This document shows, piece by piece, positions 60,000 through 64,000 of a DNA stretch of 64,000 bases; within the stretch, counting starts at the first letter, position 1; every line of letters starts with the position of its first letter. A program made the position numbers and the translations under genes. The notes beneath the pieces are model-generated. The model saw nothing but the letters and a program-made list of their open reading frames with translations. It was not told the DNA's origin and made no database searches. Location: NCBI GenBank assembly GCA_020746875.1, contig JAGTJL010000018.1, forward strand, positions 186,001 to 250,000, written 5' to 3'. This stretch comes from Rhexocercosporidium sp. MPI-PUGE-AT-0058. Taxonomy: Eukaryota; Ascomycota; Leotiomycetes; Helotiales.

Positions 60000-61936
60000 G
60001 TTGGCATGGTGGTGTTTGCTTGGTATTAGTCGGATTTGATGAAGTTGAATGGTTGAATAAAACAAAATTCTTGTTCCAATTACCCTTATATAGACATCGA
60101 AGTCTATCCGTTGCATGTAGGTAGACGCTGGTTTCTACGTAATTTAGCTACACAGACGGTCAGCTACATGCAGGGCGCAATAGCTCAGCAGATGTGCCCA
60201 ACGATGTATACGCCGTGCTGATATGACCTGTAAACTTCACCCTCGGTCTGCTGCAGGCAACTCCAAGAAACGTCCCTTTCCCCTGCTAATTCAGTAAAAT
60301 TCACAGGTATATTCTAATTATTTATTAATATTCGCATCTTCTCGTGGGAACGAATGATATCAAGGTGTGAGTCACCCAAGGCTGACCAACTAGGCAGATA
60401 TATGCATGCTAGAGGGGTTCTCCTTGTCCAGCTCCAGTACGGCATGGAGTGGGCTGATAAGACTGGCTGGCGAAGTGACTAGAAAAACCTCTCGCCCGAT
60501 GCTGGTTGAAATAAAGCTTCTGGGATCCCGTCCTTCTGATCTTCCTCATTCAGACCGGCTATCATGCCACGAACTCGTCATGACGAAACTATCCTCTTAT
60601 AATTGCAACCCATTCAAGTCGAACTCCATTCGAAGAACTGTTTGGAGCTACGGACTCCGTCGCCGAGGTCGCAAAGTAATTTTTCGGTATGAATGTAAAG
60701 CAGTTTGGTGTGGATTTAATGCTGAGCTCAAGTACATCTAAGTAATCTTGGCTCTGTAGTGCGCAGTACCAGGTACTGCCCATCGCTTTCTCTCTTTGTC
60801 TCGTGTTACTGCTATACACGAGTTCCTGAGGGCTTTCAATGAAGTATTTTCAGAAGCAGCCTCGTATATCCCCTTCACACTGATACACAGAGAGAAGAGG
60901 AGCTAAGTTGCACGTCCTTGTACTGTTACCGTACCACTTTTTATTTAGTGTTTATTTAATTTTATCTAGAATTAATTCAGAAAATAAAGTGTCGCGAAAA
61001 ATCATGATTTGGCCGCCCTGGTCCTTTTATATCTCGTTTGCTATCAGGCAACGACAGCACAAACGGAAGTCCCTTACCGGGATATACTATCATGGCTTAT
61101 ATACAGAATCAGTTTCGCCCAGACATGATGATTTTCAGCCCCTGCTAAATCCCCAACTGAGGAGAATATACATGTAGAATATTATGCATACACAAGTTTC
61201 ACGAAAGCTTATGAAGAATCAGGAATCAGCAAACCTGCTTTTACTTACTCTTCGTATGATGCTAGTTAACAGTCCCACTTCTAGCTAGGTCATTCTACTC
61301 ACGGTTGTACCAGATGTAAGTCACGTTCATTCTATTCTCAGAACCCACAAAGGCAAAAAATGTATATCCCAGCATTCAATTGTGTGTCATAATACTGAAT
61401 TAAGTGTAAGTTCCGATAAGGAAAACGACGAGCGGACAATGAATTATTCCAGAAACCAAAAAAGTAACCAATGAAAGTATGATTCAATTTTTTTTTTTTA
61501 ACAATCGAAACGTAAATTGGGCGGGGTAGCGACTGTTGATCATTGAGAAGGGGCACACAAAAATCCAATCCGTAGTGAAGATATCTGAGGGTAACAAGAT
61601 CGAAGCGAAGTGCAAGTTCAATTTGAGACACCTTTATCGCCTTCCACGTCCTCTATCCGAGGCCAAATCATACGCGGTCCATTGATGGTCTCCTCAAAGA
61701 GGTCCCTGGGGTTGATAAGGATTGTAGGGAATGCACTGGTCACTCCAATTCTGCAAGGGCTCAAATGGTGGCAGAGTAGAAAAATAAAAAGCCAAAAGTA
61801 CACGAAGATGTTAGAATTAGAGCCGTATTCAAAATCGGAGAAAAGTTTTAGGTTAAAAAGTGAGTTGATCCTAATCACAACACATTCAACTGTCTTCTGC
61901 CAGACAGCTTTCTTCCATAAAAAGAACTTCGTCAAA
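60000..61936. other. Intergenic stretch with no supported gene
   Basis: ORFs such as 60406-60741 plus, 60908-61177 plus, 61338-61631 minus and 61610-62011 plus show no motif. The last is antisense to the kinase remnant. Composition is slightly AT-rich but not RIP-like. A run of ten T at about 61490 is noted. Confidence 0.45.
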
Positions 61937-63408
61937 CTACTCGAGCAAAACGCCAGCCATTCCTGGCCCATTGGATCTTCCCCGCAGCCAGCAATGCAAG
62001 TAAGCCTGTGAAGGTGTGAGTCGCTGCTCTGGAAGCCAGCAGAGAAAGCTAGATATGAAGTCCAGAAAATCATCCTTGTCATCTCCAGTCAGGGCCCTGG
62101 CAAGAGATTGCAATTTTTTCTCATGGGGTAGTGGAACAGGTCCATTCCATGTGCCTAGAAAAGGTTAGGACAGCAAGGTGAAGGTGGTTTGAGACCTACC
62201 GTCGATACTCCAGTACTTGCTTGTTTCCTTGCTCCTTTTGAGGAACTCAGTTGGTGGCGGACCAAGAAGCGCAGTCATTACTGCAAGGTGGTAGGCGTTA
62301 TTTAGCTCCTCTGATTTATTATCATAAGTACGGAATAGACTTTCTCGTTCAAGCAAGTCCCAGGCCTAGCGTGAACGAAGAGTTAGCTAAAAGAAGGAGT
62401 GATATCACAAAACGGCAGAAGGGAATGGATTTATACTAAGAGACCTAAACCCCACATATCCACAGAATTGTCCCATTTCATGTTGAGAATAATCTCGGGC
62501 GCCCGATATGACATTGGCATAGCATTTCCAAACCGTTCTTTGCCGATACGTGCTTGCCCTAGGTCGCAGAGAGCCAGAGGGCCCGCACCTCCTAGCATAT
62601 ACCGCGAAACGTAGGTAAAGGTATCGCCAACGCGCTTCCTCGCAGAAGGAGTACGAATCTCGTCCTCTTCTACAGTGGAGAGGATTGAATCGTCTGTAAT
62701 TGCGATAAGTAGATTGTCTGAGTGGAGGTCTTATCATTTGTTAGTTAAAAGGCTAATTTCTGTATGTCGCTAGGGGTTAATGCGAACTTACCTGTGTGGA
62801 TTACGTCTGCATCGTGGAGGAAGTTTACTCCATAAGTACTTGGTCTAAAAATGACTTTACAAGACTTTGCTCGAATATGCTATCCGGCTGCATTTATTGG
62901 AAGGTTCTTAAACTCATGCCTAGAGGTGTCATAACGAAACAGTTGTGTCTGCCATTACGGCTCTTTATCTTGAATGAATTTTCATGCCGTCGAACGTAAA
63001 GCCGACCTGAGTGCTCGATGGTGACGCCAGCCAAGTGCTTATAGACTTCTAATTCTCGATTATGTTTCAAAGTATTAACATGCAGTTTAATTATCCAGTA
63101 TGACTGCTCTCTTAATCGAAGTCGAGGTGTTTAGTAAACAAATAATAGAATTTCAAAAGGGGAAATAAGTACCTTAGATCACGACATAACCACACATTCG
63201 AGCTTGTACCATAGCCAACTTTCGTAAGAACCTGATAGCGGTCCTTTAAGACCTCACCAATCCGCATAGGATAATAGTGATTACAGTTGTAGAACGGAAG
63301 TCGCTCCTCTTCTACCATTTGTGACGGATCAATGGCTTTAAACCCGGTTGACTGGAACTCACGTGGTGGGGGTACCGTCTTTTCAGTAGAGAATTGCCGC
63401 GAAGTCAT
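61937..63408 (-). pseudogene. Second SRPK-like kinase, inactivated by a stop and a frameshift
   Basis: Exons read on the minus strand: 63408-63173 (TGFKAIDPSQMVEEERLP, then YQVLTKVGYGTSSNVWLCRD), intron 63172-63111, then REQSYWIIKLHVNTL (ATP-binding Lys region), HLAGVTIEHSG and RHNCFVMTPLGMSLRTFQ. Here a TAA (62896-62894) replaces an expected Glu, MQPDSIFEQSLVKSFLDQVL continues, and the frame changes near 62850 to resume as YGVNFLHDADVIHT. After an intron come DLHSDNLLIAITDD, LCDLGQARIG (DLG), MSYRAPEIILNM and VDMWGLGLL; after another, AWDLLERESLF to KYWSIDG; the last reads TWNGPVPLPHEKKLQSLARA to WLPEQRLTPSQAYLHCWLRG. Family order is complete, so the gene died by point lesions. Upstream ATGs at 63489 and 63531 could add an N-terminal extension. 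Confidence 0.75.
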
Positions 63409-63532
63409 GGTAAACCCCAGTAATCGAGTAGATGAATAGAGGAACAACCGCAGGGATGCAAACCGACACAAGTGGCGTCCGGCATACATTTTGCTGGAGG
63501 AAAATGCTGAGGGGAACGTACAATCCAGCACT

Positions 63533-63557
63533 GGGGGGGGGGGGGGGGGGGGGGGGG
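63533..63557. repeat. Poly-G tract of 25 bases
   Basis: An uninterrupted G run follows CAGCACT and ends at TAATTG. On the kinase-coding strand it is poly-C, just upstream of the outermost possible ATG (63531). Such runs are slippage-prone and their length is unreliable in assemblies. Confidence 0.9.
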
Positions 63558-64000
63558 TAATTGTTTGATTATGTAAGTATGCGCTACGAGTAACTTAAGT
63601 CTGGCTTGTGCATAGAGTACTTTTCCCCTACCCCCTAATAATTGTTAAATTGTGCAAAGAACTGGAGCCAGTATGGGCAGCCCCCTAGGGTGTCTATTCA
63701 ATAAATCCGCTGCTGTTCAGCGGCACTCTAATCTTCTACAGCCACCCTTGCGTATACAATAGGCCTGCTTTTGGCTCGTGCATGATGCCGACTCGGGATA
63801 TGTGGCAATGGCCAAAAAGAGAACCAAGGTGCCGCAATGTGTCGGAGATTCACACCCCACAGATAGCCACAGATGGCAGTGAAGCCCTGTGATGAAGGGG
63901 CTTCCTATGCATTCCACAGAGGTAGCTGGCACTTGTTTTCCTGGTGAGAATTTGCTGTATATACTCTAACTGTGGGTTTGCGAGTGTCGACGGTAACCTC
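63558..64000. other. Intergenic end of window, nothing recognised
   Basis: Normal composition. The 71-codon minus ORF at 63717-63932 has several Cys but no motif or splice context, so I do not call a gene. Confidence 0.4.

Noticed and set aside
1..64000. CRISPR arrays, rRNA, telomeric repeats, bacterial-style operons
   Set aside because: None seen; intron-bearing genes and RIP marks indicate a fungal nuclear genome.

Overview
The window looks like a filamentous ascomycete (Pezizomycotina) genome. Genes carry short GT..AG introns of about 46-62 nt, and the protein families are fungal: NLR-like patatin proteins, fungal SR-kinase-like proteins, S28 peptidases, Dal5-type MFS transporters. It is a two-compartment mosaic. 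Gene islands of balanced base composition alternate with very AT-rich blocks full of TA-rich sequence and stop codons, in which old transposons can still be read after mentally undoing C-to-T changes. That is the expected mark of repeat-induced point mutation (RIP). I saw no tRNA, rRNA, CRISPR array or telomeric repeat. The species is not determined.

Layout. 1-12.75 kb: a complete but RIP-dead minus-strand Ty3/gypsy element (20-12603, 281-bp LTRs) inserted in a copy of another repeat family. 12.8-22.3 kb: gene island I, with an unknown truncated ORF, a membrane-anchored fungal protein, and divergently from it a 1257-residue multidomain protein (patatin lipase, trypsin-like module, TPRs, retropepsin-like domain), then about 3.7 kb with no convincing gene. 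22.3-24.1 kb: a RIP-dead pogo-like transposase, directly followed by the amputated C-terminus of a metzincin protease. 25.3-27.4 kb: an intact seven-exon gene for a secreted, Cys-rich, probably GPI-anchored NucA/NucB-type DNase. 27.9-49.85 kb: a 22-kb nest of LTR elements, with a Ty1/copia element (36361-42570) inside an element I call A (29335-43805), itself inside the LTR of a third family, B. 49.85-54.6 kb: a decayed gene island with a 5'-truncated P450, an S28 peptidase gene whose frameshift hits the expected catalytic His codon, and a broken MFS gene. 54.6-55.5 kb: a small AT-rich block with GC-rich remnants. 55.9-64 kb: a phosphotransferase-rich island with an intact SRPK-like kinase, an APH-family gene divergent from it with a probable 1-nt frameshift, a small charged protein, and a second SRPK-like kinase with two lesions.

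How it fits together. The intact genes suggest accessory functions at the interface with other organisms: a candidate NLR-like lipase/protease cell-death or self-recognition protein with a divergent membrane partner, and a surface DNase. Coding fragments abut the repeat blocks at five edges (12.82, 24.25, 27.91, 49.85 and 54.58 kb), so repeat expansion appears to have eroded the islands. Several further genes carry single-base lesions, which could be real decay of dispensable DNA or assembly errors; this cannot be told apart from sequence alone.
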